Assembly (NCBI RefSeq): GCF_001613245.1
Contig: NZ_BDBZ01000030.1
Location: 94,299-158,298, forward strand
DNA: 64,000 nucleotides
Direction: 5' to 3'
Origin: Nocardia speluncae NBRC 108251
GTDB taxonomy: Bacteria; Actinomycetota; Actinomycetes; Mycobacteriales; Mycobacteriaceae
Position numbers and translations under genes: made by a program. Below the pieces are notes generated by a model. That model worked only from the letters and a program-made list of their open reading frames with translations. It had not been told where the DNA came from and ran no database searches. Below are positions 8,287 through 16,865 of this stretch, one piece after another (the stretch's first letter is position 1; each line of letters begins with the position of its first letter).

Positions 8287-8889
8287 TCAGAGGTATTGCC
8301 CGGTGCCCCCGATGGAGTGGCCCTGCTGACCGCTGCGGCCCTCACCGGCGTGGATGCCCGGTGGCAGGGCGCCCTGGCGCATCTGTTCGAGCTGTGCGCG
8401 CGCGGCCATCTGCTGGGCGAACAACGCCGTCTGGATGCCGTGGAACAAACCTTCGAGCCAGCCCACCAGCTGCGCCTGCGCGATCCGCAGTTCCGCATCC
8501 GAGGGGACAGCGTCTTCGCTGAACGGCAGCGCCAGCCGCTCCAGTTCCTCGCGCAGCTCCGGGGCCAGGCCCTGCTCCAGCTCCCGGATCGAGGATTTGT
8601 GGATTCCGGCCAGGCGAGTGCGGCTGGCGTCGTCGAGCGGGGCCGCCCGCACTTCTTCCAGCAGCTGCTTGATCATGGTGCCGATCCGCATCACCTTGGC
8701 CGGCTGCTCGACCATACCGGCGAGCGTTTCGGTGCGTTCGTCCTCGGCTTCGTCACCCGTGGAGTTCTCCCCGCCGGAATACGACGCGTTCGATACGGCA
8801 CCCGGCGGCAACACCAGCGGGCGGCCTTCGGGGCCGATCACGACAACGGGATCCGATGCGTCATCCGAATGCGTCATGCTCTCCATCAT
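8287..8889 (-). CDS. bpa: Bacterial proteasome activator Bpa (PafE)
   Basis: Bpa is an ATP-independent ring-shaped activator that opens the 20S proteasome gate for unfolded proteins such as HspR. The conserved core VEQPAKVMRIGTMIKQLLEE, AELRIAQAQLVGWLEGLFHG and ALFAQQMAARAQLEQMRQG is nearly identical to M. tuberculosis Rv3780. The protein ends GTGQYL, giving the C-terminal HbYX-like GQYL motif that docks in the proteasome. The acidic N-terminal ~55 residues differ. The start is one of several clustered ATGs (MMESM); none has a convincing ribosome binding site, so it may begin at 8877. It faces away from the class V aminotransferase-like gene. Confidence 0.96.
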   Translation of the reverse strand: MMESMTHSDDASDPVVVIGPEGRPLVLPPGAVSNASYSGGENSTGDEAEDERTETLAGMVEQPAKVMRIGTMIKQLLEEVRAAPLDDASRTRLAGIHKSSIRELEQGLAPELREELERLALPFSEDAVPSDAELRIAQAQLVGWLEGLFHGIQTALFAQQMAARAQLEQMRQGALPPGIHAGEGRSGQQGHSIGGTGQYL

Positions 8890-9047
8890 GTCGTGTTCAC
8901 GGCGAACACGCTAAAGCCGGTGGTCGTAGTGCGGGTCGTGCCGGCGGCGCCACCCACAGCAACTCGGCCCTGCTGCCCGCGGCAAGTCCCCGCGCTGGGC
9001 CGGGCCAGGGTTACCGAGTCGAGGCCGCTGCCCTTAAAGTGGCCTGC

Positions 9048-10250
9048 ATGACTTACGACGTCGCGCGGGTCAGGGGACTGATCCCCGCCCTGGCCGACGG
9101 CTGGATCAACTTGGCTCCGCAGGCGGGCATGCTTGTTCCGGATTCTGTCTCCCGCGCGGTGTCGATCGGGTTCCGCTCGTCGTCTTTCACCCATATCGGC
9201 CGCCACGGTGCCGCCAAGCGCAGCGCCGATATCCTGCACGAGGCCCGGGTGGCCGTCGCAGATCTCGTCGGCGCCGACCCCAGCGGAGTTGTGCTGGGGC
9301 CCGACCGCGCGGTCCTGCTGTCCTGGCTGTCCGAATCACTGAGTTCCCGGCTGGGCCTGGGGACCGGCATCGTGCTGTCGCGCCTGGACGATGAGGCGAA
9401 TGTCGCGCCATGGCTGCGTATCGCCAACCGGTACGGCGCACACGTGCGCTGGGCCGAAGTGGAGATCGAGACCTGTGAAATGCCGGCCTGGCAGTTCGAG
9501 GAACTCATCGGACCCACTGCACGGCTGGTCGCGTTGACGGCGGCTTCTCCGATCGTAGGGTCGGCGCCGTCGGTGCGGGTCGCCGCGGAACGGGTACACG
9601 AGGTCGGCGGGCTACTGGTCGCCGATGCAGTGGGTGCGGCGCCATACGCGCTGATCGGTATCGACGACCTGAACGCCGATGTGGTCGCGCTGAGCGGTCC
9701 GAGCTGGGGTGGGCCGCAGGTCGGGGCGCTGGTCTTCCGGGATCCGGCGTTCCTGGACCGGATCCCGTCCATGGCGTTGAATCCGTACGCGAAGGGTCCC
9801 GAACGGCTGGAGGTGGGCGGCCACCAGTACGCGTTGCTGGCCGGGCTCACCACCTCGATCGACTACCTCGCCGGTCTCGACGAAGGCGCCGAGGGGACCC
9901 GGCGGGAACGGCTCGAGATTTCGGTGACCTCTCTGCAGGACTACCACGATCAGCTGTTCGACCATTTGATGAGCACCCTGGACAAGATCAGTGGCCTCAC
10001 CGTGATCGGCCGGGCGTCCACCCGGATCCCGACGGTCAGCTTCACCATCGACGGTATGCAGGCGGAGAAGATCGCGGCCGAACTGGCCGATAAACGGATC
10101 GCCGTGCTCGCCGGCGCGCACGGCGGCAGCCGGCTGCTGGACGCACTGGGTGTCAACGACGAAGGCGGCGCGGTGACGATCGGTCTCGCGCCGTACACCA
10201 CCCGGCGCGAGATCGACCTGTTCGGCCGGGCGCTCACGTCCCTCGGCTGA
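9048..10250 (+). CDS. Cysteine desulfurase-like (class V aminotransferase fold) protein, PLP lysine absent
   Basis: A 400-residue homologue of Rv3778c in the same neighbourhood (bpa, quinone oxidoreductase). The fold is that of cysteine desulfurases: INLAPQAGMLVPDSV, ILHEARVAVADLVGAD, and VADAVGAAPYALI, which keeps the PLP-ring Asp. At the place of the usual SGHK..GP.G motif it reads SGPSWGGPQVGALVF, so His is P218 and the Schiff-base Lys is S219. No Cys loop is visible. It may bind PLP non-covalently, or may not be an enzyme of this class at all. The ATG at 9048 follows the promoter region shared with bpa. Confidence 0.85.
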   Translation: MTYDVARVRGLIPALADGWINLAPQAGMLVPDSVSRAVSIGFRSSSFTHIGRHGAAKRSADILHEARVAVADLVGADPSGVVLGPDRAVLLSWLSESLSSRLGLGTGIVLSRLDDEANVAPWLRIANRYGAHVRWAEVEIETCEMPAWQFEELIGPTARLVALTAASPIVGSAPSVRVAAERVHEVGGLLVADAVGAAPYALIGIDDLNADVVALSGPSWGGPQVGALVFRDPAFLDRIPSMALNPYAKGPERLEVGGHQYALLAGLTTSIDYLAGLDEGAEGTRRERLEISVTSLQDYHDQLFDHLMSTLDKISGLTVIGRASTRIPTVSFTIDGMQAEKIAAELADKRIAVLAGAHGGSRLLDALGVNDEGGAVTIGLAPYTTRREIDLFGRALTSLG

Positions 10251-10267
10251 GGTCCGCGGCGCCCCGA

Positions 10268-11266
10268 TCAGCCACCCACCCGCAGAATCACCTTGCCGAA
10301 TGTCTCGTGATCGTCGAGCATTTCGTGCGCGCGGCCCGCTTCGGCCACCGGCACCTCGGCGTGGATCACCGGGACGATCTCACCCTTCTCCAGCAGCGGC
10401 CAGACGTGGGCGCGCACCTCGGCGATGATGTCGGCCTTGCTGCCGCGGCCGGTGGCCGGGCGGTCGCGCAGTTTGATCGCGCGGACGGTACCCCGTTTGG
10501 CCATCAGCGCACCCAGGTTCAGGTCGGCGTTGACCCCACCCTGCATCCCGATGACCACCACCTGGCCGTCCAGCGCCAGCGCCTCGACATTGCGACCCAG
10601 ATACGCGGCGCCCATATTGTCGAGGATGATGTCGGCGCCCGGCCCGCCCAGACCGTGCTCGGCGCGGATGAGTTGCACGAAATCGTGTTCGCGATAGTTG
10701 ATCAGCACGCTCGCCCCGAGTTCCGCGCAGCGTTCGAGTTTGGCCGCCGAGCCCGCCGTCACCGCGACCCGGGCACCCCGCCGCACCGCCACCTGGATGG
10801 CGTGCGTGCCGATACCGCTACCACCGCCGTGCACGAGCAGCAGTTGCCCCGAGTGCAGACCGGCGGTCATCACCAGATTCGACCACACCGTCGCGGCGAC
10901 CTCGGGCAGTCCGGCCGCCGCCGCCAGATCCAGTCCGTCCGGTACCGGCAGCACCTGGCCGGCGGGCACCACGACCTTCTCGGCGTAACCGCCGCCGGAG
11001 AGCAGCGCACACACCCGGTCGCCCACCGACCACTCGCGAACACCCTCGCCGACCTGCGCGATCACTCCGGAACACTCCAGCCCGGGAACCGGTGTCGCCC
11101 CGGCCGGCGGCGCGTAGAAGCCGCGGCGCTGCAGCAGGTCGGCCCGGTTCACCCCGGCCGCCGCCACCTCGATCAGCACCTCACCGTGCCCGGGTACCGG
11201 ATCGGGTGCCGCCGACCACTCCATCACCTCGGGTCCACCGAAACCGTTCAAATTGATCGCGCGCAT
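10268..11266 (-). CDS. Zinc-independent quinone oxidoreductase (MDR family)
   Basis: A 332-residue NADPH:quinone reductase-like protein of the zeta-crystallin/PIG3 type (Rv3777 homologue). The N-terminal GroES-like domain begins MRAINLNGFGGPEVMEW; the Rossmann motif is VHGGGSGIGTHAIQVAVRRGA; ILDNMGAAYLGRN and VVIGMQGGVNADLNLG follow. Structural and catalytic zinc ligands of alcohol dehydrogenases are absent. An open frame extends upstream to 11407, but homology begins at this ATG. It is convergent with the class V gene and divergent from the lactate-oxidase-like gene. Confidence 0.9.
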   Translation of the reverse strand: MRAINLNGFGGPEVMEWSAAPDPVPGHGEVLIEVAAAGVNRADLLQRRGFYAPPAGATPVPGLECSGVIAQVGEGVREWSVGDRVCALLSGGGYAEKVVVPAGQVLPVPDGLDLAAAAGLPEVAATVWSNLVMTAGLHSGQLLLVHGGGSGIGTHAIQVAVRRGARVAVTAGSAAKLERCAELGASVLINYREHDFVQLIRAEHGLGGPGADIILDNMGAAYLGRNVEALALDGQVVVIGMQGGVNADLNLGALMAKRGTVRAIKLRDRPATGRGSKADIIAEVRAHVWPLLEKGEIVPVIHAEVPVAEAGRAHEMLDDHETFGKVILRVGG

Positions 11267-11448
11267 CGCCCCATAGTGCAACAGGCGCTCACCGGACAGG
11301 TGACTGCGCACCGTCGGCGAGCGAGCCGCCGCGGTGGTACGGGGGTGTGACCACACAGGGCGAGATCGTGACGGCGGCGCCGGCGTGACAGCAATGTCCT
11401 CGCTCATATGCGCCCTGGATACGCCCCGCAGGGCTAGCGTGTGCGTCC

Positions 11449-12624
11449 GTGAGCAGCTTCATCGACTTCCAGAACGAGATCTACCTCCAGGGAATGGGCG
11501 GAGCGGTGCCCGAACTGCCGATGACGGCGGACGGGTTCGAGGACCGGGCCCGGGAGTTGCTCGATGCGCGCGCCTTCGCCTATGTGGCCGGCAGCGCTTC
11601 CAGCGAACGCACCGCCGCCGCGAATCTGGCTGCGTTCGAACGGTTCCGGCTGGTGCCGCGCATGCTGCGCGGTACCAGCGGCCCCGGCACGCGGGATACC
11701 GTCGTGGAGGTCCTGGGCACGAAACTCGCCGCGCCGGTGCTCACGGCGCCGGTCGGGGTGCTGGGGTTGCTGCACGAAAAGGGCGAGGTCGTGGTGGCGG
11801 GGGTCGCGAAGGAACTCGGGGTGGGCAGCGTACTGTCCACGGCTTCCTCCTCGACCATCGAGGAAGTCGGCGAAGTGGCGGAGGACTGGTGGTACCAGCT
11901 GTACTGGCCGGCCGACGACGAGCTGGCCCGGTCGTTCGTCCAACGGGCCGAGCGGGCCGGCGCGCGGGCGATCGTGGTCACCGTGGACACGCCCTCGCTC
12001 GGGTGGCGCCCCCGCGACCTGGAGCTCGCTCATCTGCCGTTCCTGCTGGGGAAAGGTATTGCGAACTACCTATCCGATCCGGTGTTCCGCGCCAAGCTGC
12101 CCGCCCCGCCCGAGGAGAGCGAGGACGCCATGCGGATGGCGATCCTCACCTGGGTGGGCCTGTTCGGCAACCACACCCTGCGCCCGGCCGATCTGGCCAA
12201 ACTGCGCGGCTGGACCGATCTGCCGATCGCGGTGAAGGGCGTCCTGCACCCCGACGACGCCCGCTCGGTCGTGGACGCCGGTGCCGACGGGGTCCTGGTG
12301 AGCAACCACGGTGGCCGCCAGATCGATAACTCGATCGCCGCCCTCGATGCGCTGGGCCCGATCGTCGCGGCCGTCGGCGACCGTGCCGATGTGCTCTTCG
12401 ACTCGGGTATCCGCACCGGCTCCGATATCGTGACCGCGCTCGCCCTCGGTGCGAAAGCCGTCTGCTACGGCCGCCCCTGGGCCTACGCCCTCGGTATCGC
12501 CGGGGCGCCCGGGGTGCGGCACGCACTGCGGTTGCTGCTCGCCGATTTCGATTCCACCATGGGCCTGTCCGGCTGCGCCGACCTCGCCGGAATCACCCGG
12601 GATCTGCTCGCCGTCCCCCGCTGA
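11449..12624 (+). CDS. FMN-dependent alpha-hydroxy acid oxidase, lactate 2-monooxygenase-like
   Basis: The 391-residue protein follows M. smegmatis lactate 2-monooxygenase over its whole length (NEIYLQGMGGAVPELPM, APVGVLGLLHEKGEV, QLYWPADDELARSFVQRAE, VTVDTPSLGWRPRDLELAHLPFL). The catalytic His is in VSNHGGRQIDN and FMN-phosphate contacts in LFDSGIRTGSDIV and GRPWAYALG. The family oxidises L-lactate or similar 2-hydroxy acids; lactate 2-monooxygenase releases acetate and CO2 because pyruvate stays bound. Whether this one is monooxygenase or oxidase cannot be told here. It starts with a GTG; no strong ribosome binding site is seen. Confidence 0.88.
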   Translation: MSSFIDFQNEIYLQGMGGAVPELPMTADGFEDRARELLDARAFAYVAGSASSERTAAANLAAFERFRLVPRMLRGTSGPGTRDTVVEVLGTKLAAPVLTAPVGVLGLLHEKGEVVVAGVAKELGVGSVLSTASSSTIEEVGEVAEDWWYQLYWPADDELARSFVQRAERAGARAIVVTVDTPSLGWRPRDLELAHLPFLLGKGIANYLSDPVFRAKLPAPPEESEDAMRMAILTWVGLFGNHTLRPADLAKLRGWTDLPIAVKGVLHPDDARSVVDAGADGVLVSNHGGRQIDNSIAALDALGPIVAAVGDRADVLFDSGIRTGSDIVTALALGAKAVCYGRPWAYALGIAGAPGVRHALRLLLADFDSTMGLSGCADLAGITRDLLAVPR

Positions 12625-12703
12625 ACCCGGGAATCGGCTACCCGGGGGGAGTGCCCGCCGGATTTCGGTTGTGGCCGGGTGTATCGGTTAACATCGAGGC
12701 TCT

Positions 12704-12791
12704 GGAGACGTGGCAGAGCGGCCGAATGCACTCGCCTTGAAAGCGAGAGTCGTGAGAGCGACCGGGGGTTCAAATCCCTCCGTCTCCGCCA
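12704..12791 (+). tRNA. tRNA-Ser(UGA)
   Basis: The acceptor stem GGAGACG pairs with CGTCTCC, with the anticodon loop CTTGAAA (anticodon TGA) on stem CTCGC/GCGAG, a long variable arm as in class II tRNAs, the T-arm GGGTTCAAATCCC, discriminator G and encoded CCA. It reads UCA/UCG-type serine codons. Confidence 0.97.
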
Positions 12792-12955
12792 GAAGTTCTC
12801 GGTCGAGCCGGTCGTTGCGGGGGATCGCTCGGCGCACGTGGCCGGGAGCAGGGTGTTCGAGTGCGGCGAACGGCTGCTTGCCCTCGGTACCGGGCTGTGT
12901 CATGGTTTCGCGATGCAGAGTGCGGTGTGGGAGTGCCGCCGAAGGGAGGGGTCCG

Positions 12956-13282
12956 ATGGCCGAAGAGCTCGAGGTCGATCCTGATGAGGTCGACAAATTC
13001 GCGGCGAACGTGAAGAAATTGGCGGACGAGAACGCGAACGCCATCGCATACATCGACAAATGGTTACGGGTGGACAACACCGTGTGGGGGGACGGTGGAC
13101 TGATCCGCGTCGGGCTCGGCGCCATAAGCGAGGCGTACGACAAGCTCAAACCGAACTACGAGACGCTGGGCAATCTATCCGAAGCCGCGGCGACCGAATT
13201 AACGGCCGTGGCCCAGATGTATCGGACCACGGACAAAACGAACGCCACTGCCTTGGACCGCACCTATCCGGGGGGCAAATAA
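12956..13282 (+). CDS. EspC-like ESX-substrate protein
   Basis: A 108-residue helical protein beginning MAEELEVDPDEVDKFAANVK, the typical opening of the EspC/DUF2580 group of type VII secretion-associated proteins. Near the C-terminus QMYRTTDKTN holds a YxxxD secretion motif (YRTTD). The ribosome binding site GAAGGGAGGGG sits directly upstream of the ATG. It is the first gene of a four-gene operon 165 bp after tRNA-Ser; its stop overlaps the next start (TAATG). The secretion assignment rests on family resemblance and the motif; no ESX machinery genes are in the window. Confidence 0.75.
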   Translation: MAEELEVDPDEVDKFAANVKKLADENANAIAYIDKWLRVDNTVWGDGGLIRVGLGAISEAYDKLKPNYETLGNLSEAAATELTAVAQMYRTTDKTNATALDRTYPGGK

Positions 13283-14013
13283 TGGCCGTGCCACCTGTCG
13301 AGAAGCTGGCCGAGCCCGCCCTCGAAGATCCGATGAACGACAAGTTCGAATTCCTGGTGACCGCCAACGAGATCTCACCGGCTTACTGGGCGTGCACTTG
13401 GAGCAAGAACGTGCTCGGTGTGGATCCGGTGGAGTGGTTCGCGCAGAAGATCGCCGGCGACTGGGAGGCCCTGCAGAAAGCGGGCAAGGCCGTCGAGAAT
13501 CTGGCCGGCTACAGTTCGAGCTTCTCGGCCGAGATCGAGAACGCGGCAAAGGCCGTGGATACCACCTGGGACGGCAACGCGGCGACCAGCGCTCAGACCT
13601 ATTTCGCGGAGCTGTCCACCTCGGTCGCGGCGCAGGTCGATTCGCTGAACACAATCGCCGACGAGATAAAGAACTTCGCGAACGCGGCATATTACGGCGC
13701 GAAGACGATCGGCGATTCGGTACAGACCCTGTTGGACCTGGCGGCCGTTGCCATCATCGAATGGGTCGCGGTGAAGGTTTCCGCGGCGACGGGTGTCGGC
13801 GCCGTCGCGACAGCGGCGCTGATCGCGGCCGCCACGTTGAGCACCCTCAAGGTCATCGAGGAGTTCGGGCTGATCGTCGCGGCGTTCTCATCGATCTACA
13901 TCGGCCTGGAAGGGATCGCGGGGCTCGTCTACGCGGGTGCGGGTGCCATCCAGGGCGGCGATCTGACCGCCCTGCCGCAGAAGTCCTACGACCACCCCGG
14001 AGCCGGAGCCTGA
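13282..14013 (+). CDS. WXG100-like ESX-substrate protein with hydrophobic C-terminal half
   Basis: A 243-residue protein. Residues ~50-130 form a helical hairpin with a WxG turn (TTWDGNAATSAQTYFAEL), as in WXG100 proteins. Residues ~150-225 are hydrophobic and Ala/Gly-rich (LLDLAAVAIIEWVAVKV, GVGAVATAALIAAATL, FGLIVAAFSSIYIGLEGIAG) and may insert in a membrane. The start overlaps the stop of the EspC-like gene by one base. This resembles the large-substrate half of EspC/WXG pairs found in Nocardia. Target and role are unknown. Confidence 0.7.
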   Translation: MAVPPVEKLAEPALEDPMNDKFEFLVTANEISPAYWACTWSKNVLGVDPVEWFAQKIAGDWEALQKAGKAVENLAGYSSSFSAEIENAAKAVDTTWDGNAATSAQTYFAELSTSVAAQVDSLNTIADEIKNFANAAYYGAKTIGDSVQTLLDLAAVAIIEWVAVKVSAATGVGAVATAALIAAATLSTLKVIEEFGLIVAAFSSIYIGLEGIAGLVYAGAGAIQGGDLTALPQKSYDHPGAGA

Positions 14014-14014
14014 T

Positions 14015-14512
14015 ATGAGTGCACCCGAGCCGATACATGATCTCGCACGGGGCGATGTCGCAGTATCGCGTCAACTCTCCAAGGCTCTCCAGGTCATCAT
14101 GGCCGGGACAGCGGATAAACAGCTGAGGAATCAGATCCGCGCCATCCTGGACGGCCGGGGAAGCGCCCGCGAATTGATGCACAGCGATGCGTTCAACATC
14201 GTCCTGGATCGGACCATGCCCGCAGCGATGGAGCAGTTCGCGGATATGCCCGAGAACGAACGGCAGCGGCTCGCCGCGCAGGGGCAAGCCCAACTGGACC
14301 AGCTCCGCAACCTGCCGCCCGAGTGGTCCACACCGCCCCGGCCGGCCGAACCGCCACCGCAACCACCGGTCGAACAGCAACCGGTGCCTCCCGTCGTGGC
14401 AGCATCCCCGGCGCGCCGCAAGTCCTACAAGGACCAGGTAGTTACGCCCGATGAACCGGACGAGGACGATCTCTACTTCAGCGACCGCCGGAAGAACGGG
14501 TGGCTGCGGTGA
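14015..14512 (+). CDS. Hypothetical protein of the ESX-like operon
   Basis: A 165-residue soluble protein. Residues 1-100 are helical and polar (DVAVSRQLSKALQVIMAGTA, MEQFADMPENERQRLAAQGQ); residues 108-135 are Pro-rich (RPAEPPPQPPVEQQPVPPVV); and the tail is charged and acidic (TPDEPDEDDLYFSDRRKNG). No signal peptide or membrane segment is visible. It starts one base after the upstream stop region, and its own stop overlaps the start of the next gene. I do not recognise the family; as a soluble helical partner it could be a chaperone, but that is inference from position only. Confidence 0.65.
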   Translation: MSAPEPIHDLARGDVAVSRQLSKALQVIMAGTADKQLRNQIRAILDGRGSARELMHSDAFNIVLDRTMPAAMEQFADMPENERQRLAAQGQAQLDQLRNLPPEWSTPPRPAEPPPQPPVEQQPVPPVVAASPARRKSYKDQVVTPDEPDEDDLYFSDRRKNGWLR

Positions 14513-15102
14513 CCGGACGACCGAGGATGCTGTTCGACACCGAGGTCGACCCGGACCGGGCGCCCGCTTTTTCGAACGCGCCGCTGGAGTTGAAACTGAT
14601 CGAGGCGCTGCCCGATATTTGCAGCGAACACGGTCTGCCGGCCGTGGAAAGACGGCCTTTCGTTGTGAACTCCCAGGGGCTGCCGGGATCGGAGATGCCG
14701 AGTATCGGGGTGTTCTTTCGATCCATCAAGCCGGCCTGGCGGCCGCGGCAGAACTGCGGCATCCAGGCGCGTCTGCGATTCGAATGCCCGGCCTGCGAGT
14801 ACTGCTTATCCGAGGTCGGGAAGTTTCGGCGCATTGCTTTGTCGGCTTTGTCGGCGATTGTCGCGACGGTCGTGGCGATCGTGGTCGCGGTCGTTTCCGG
14901 TGTGGAGCAGCTCGCTGTACCGCTGGCCTTGGCGGTGGTACCGGGATGCCTTCCCATCGCGGCGGTTGTCGGCATCGTTGCCTGGACGCGGTCCGATTAC
15001 TTCGCGGACGTCTGGTTGACCGATACCACCGAGCAACTGATTGTGTCGGCCCACCCGGATTTCGTCACGGTCGTGGATCAGCGTCGAGCGGGCTCGCACT
15101 GA
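14509..15102 (+). CDS. Hypothetical two-helix membrane protein of the ESX-like operon
   Basis: About 197 residues. The N-terminal ~100 residues are soluble, with two close cysteines in FECPACEYC that could bind a metal. Two adjacent transmembrane helices follow (SALSAIVATVVAIVVAVVS and LAVPLALAVVPGCLPIAAVV), and then a C-terminal domain (TDTTEQLIVSAHPDFVTVVD). The GTG at 14509 overlaps the preceding stop (GTGA); a GTG at 14500 is the alternative. It is the last gene of the operon. No function is recognised. Confidence 0.65.
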   Translation: MTGRPRMLFDTEVDPDRAPAFSNAPLELKLIEALPDICSEHGLPAVERRPFVVNSQGLPGSEMPSIGVFFRSIKPAWRPRQNCGIQARLRFECPACEYCLSEVGKFRRIALSALSAIVATVVAIVVAVVSGVEQLAVPLALAVVPGCLPIAAVVGIVAWTRSDYFADVWLTDTTEQLIVSAHPDFVTVVDQRRAGSH

Positions 15103-15154
15103 TCGACCCCTGCGGTAGCACTGCGTAGGCCGGCCTGTTGCGTACGGTGGACAT

Positions 15155-15769
15155 GTGACAGAAACGAGCGACGAAACCCCTGGTCCGGGCGCCGTGCCGG
15201 AGCGGGTGCAGTGGCCCGCTGTGCTCACCTGGCGCTCCCACGACTACTCGCGGATGGAATCGGTTCGCGTCACCCTCAACGGCAACCGGATCCGGGCCAG
15301 CGGCCGCATCATCGGCGGGGGTTGTGGGGAGCATCCCCCGTTCAGCGCCTCCTACGACCTGGTCACGGATGAGAACGGGGCAACCAGGCGGTTGTCGCTG
15401 AGCAGCACTACCGCGGCCGGCGAACGGCATGCGTCGATCGCGCGCGACGAGGAGAACTACTGGCTCATCGAAACCACCGGCGCCCATGTCCGCTCGACGT
15501 TCGGTGGGGCGCTGGACGCCGATGTGGTGCTGAGCCCGTTCTTCAACACGCTGCCGATCCGGCGTTTCGGTCTGCAGCATGCGATGGAGGACGTCCAGGT
15601 TCCGGTGGTCTACGTAGGCCTCCCGGATCTGACTGTGCAGGAAGCCGATCTCACCTACAGCAGCGCGGGCGACGGGATCAGTGTGCTCTCGCCGGTGTCC
15701 AGTGCGACGCTCACCGTCGACCCGGACGGTTTCGTACTCGACTATCCGGGCCTGGCCGAACGGATCTGA
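15155..15769 (+). CDS. Putative glycolipid-binding protein
   Basis: The 204-residue protein fits the putative glycolipid-binding family (PF06475) by its RVQWPAVLTWRSHDYSRMESVRV opening segments, SASYDLVTDENGATRRLSL and DVVLSPFFNTLPIRRFGL, and the beta-rich pattern up to the C-terminus. Members are about 190 residues and are poorly characterised. There is no signal peptide, so it is probably cytoplasmic. The GTG start lies 52 bp after the ESX-like operon, which could make it a fifth member, but its family is found in other contexts. It is convergent with tyrA. Confidence 0.8.
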   Translation: MTETSDETPGPGAVPERVQWPAVLTWRSHDYSRMESVRVTLNGNRIRASGRIIGGGCGEHPPFSASYDLVTDENGATRRLSLSSTTAAGERHASIARDEENYWLIETTGAHVRSTFGGALDADVVLSPFFNTLPIRRFGLQHAMEDVQVPVVYVGLPDLTVQEADLTYSSAGDGISVLSPVSSATLTVDPDGFVLDYPGLAERI

Positions 15770-15838
15770 CAGCTCGGCCCCGGCACGGCAGGGTGTCGAG
15801 GCATCGATTGCCGGGCCCCGCCGAACAGATATGGCCGG

Positions 15839-16807
15839 TCAGTTCGGCTCCGCTCTGATGTCGAGGCGGGTGATCACGCCGCCCGACCGGCCGGCGTCCT
15901 GCAGTTCTTCCAGCCAGCCCGGCGCACCCGGTGCGATATCGGTGATCTCCCAGCGTTGCGCGGATTCGTAACGCTGCCGCGCCGTGTGCCCGGCAGCGGT
16001 GAGTTCGTCGAGCGAGGTGTGCACGCTCAGCGATTCCCGGGCCTCGGCGAGGGCGGCGAGTGTTTCGTCCAGGACCGCGAGCAGCGCGTCGGAGTTCGGT
16101 TCGCAGATCGCGCGCACCAGACCGGGCGCAGTTGCCGCGACCCGGGTGCCGTCGCGGAAGGAACCCGCCGCAAGCCCCAGCGCCAGGTCGCCACCGCGTG
16201 CCCCGGCCACCGCCAGCGCCTCGGCAAGCACATGCGGCAGATGCGAGACCCGGGCGACGGCACGGTCGTGCTCCGAGGCGATCACCGGGACCACCACAGA
16301 CCCGCAGTCCAGCGCCAGCCGCGTGACCCGTGTCCAGGCGTGCGGGTCGGTTCCCGGATCCACCCCCACCGCCCAGGCCGCATCCTGGAACAAGCCGGGA
16401 TCGGTGGCTTGCCAACCGGATTCGGCTGTCCCGGCCATCGGATGCCCGCCCACATAGCGTTCGTGCAGGCCGTAACGCCGCACCGCGGCCGCAACCGGGG
16501 CTTTCACACTCACCACATCGGTCAGCGCGCACTGCGGCGCGTACCGGTCGATCGCGTCCAGCAACGGATCGACCGCCGGCATCGGCACGGCCACCACGAT
16601 CAGGGCATCGGTCTCGGCGGCGCGGCCCAGCACTGCCGGGAGGTCACCGGAAACATCGAAACCTGCTTCCTGGGCGGCCGCCACGCCCGGCGCCGACCGA
16701 TTGTATCCCCAGCCGGTGTAGCCCGCCGCGGTCGCCGCACGCAGCAGCGATCCGCCGATCAAACCCGTCCCGAGAACACAGAGCGCCGTATGGTTGTCAG
16801 CCGTCAC
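15839..16807 (-). CDS. tyrA: Prephenate dehydrogenase TyrA
   Basis: The enzyme converts prephenate to 4-hydroxyphenylpyruvate with NAD+ in tyrosine synthesis. The Rossmann motif LCVLGTGLIGGSLLRAA lies at the N-terminus; VVAVPMPAVDPLLD, LTDVVSVKAPV, VGGHPMAGTAESGW with the catalytic His, and VSHLPHVLAEAL follow. The chosen start is the GTG at 16807, which puts the dinucleotide-binding motif near residue 10; an open frame runs up to 16888 but would overlap the divergent gene at 16866. The order tyrA, Rv3753c-like, tadA matches M. tuberculosis Rv3754-Rv3752c. Confidence 0.93.
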   Translation of the reverse strand: MTADNHTALCVLGTGLIGGSLLRAATAAGYTGWGYNRSAPGVAAAQEAGFDVSGDLPAVLGRAAETDALIVVAVPMPAVDPLLDAIDRYAPQCALTDVVSVKAPVAAAVRRYGLHERYVGGHPMAGTAESGWQATDPGLFQDAAWAVGVDPGTDPHAWTRVTRLALDCGSVVVPVIASEHDRAVARVSHLPHVLAEALAVAGARGGDLALGLAAGSFRDGTRVAATAPGLVRAICEPNSDALLAVLDETLAALAEARESLSVHTSLDELTAAGHTARQRYESAQRWEITDIAPGAPGWLEELQDAGRSGGVITRLDIRAEPN

Positions 16808-16865
16808 CGAAACAGATTCGCATACGAGTTCATCTAACGGGCTCCAGCCGACTACCGTTGCGCCC

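Noticed and set aside
15776..15821. Possible terminator between the glycolipid-binding gene and tyrA
   Set aside because: The pairing of GGCCCCGGCA with TGCCGGGCC needs a bulge and encloses a long loop, so it is too weak to list.
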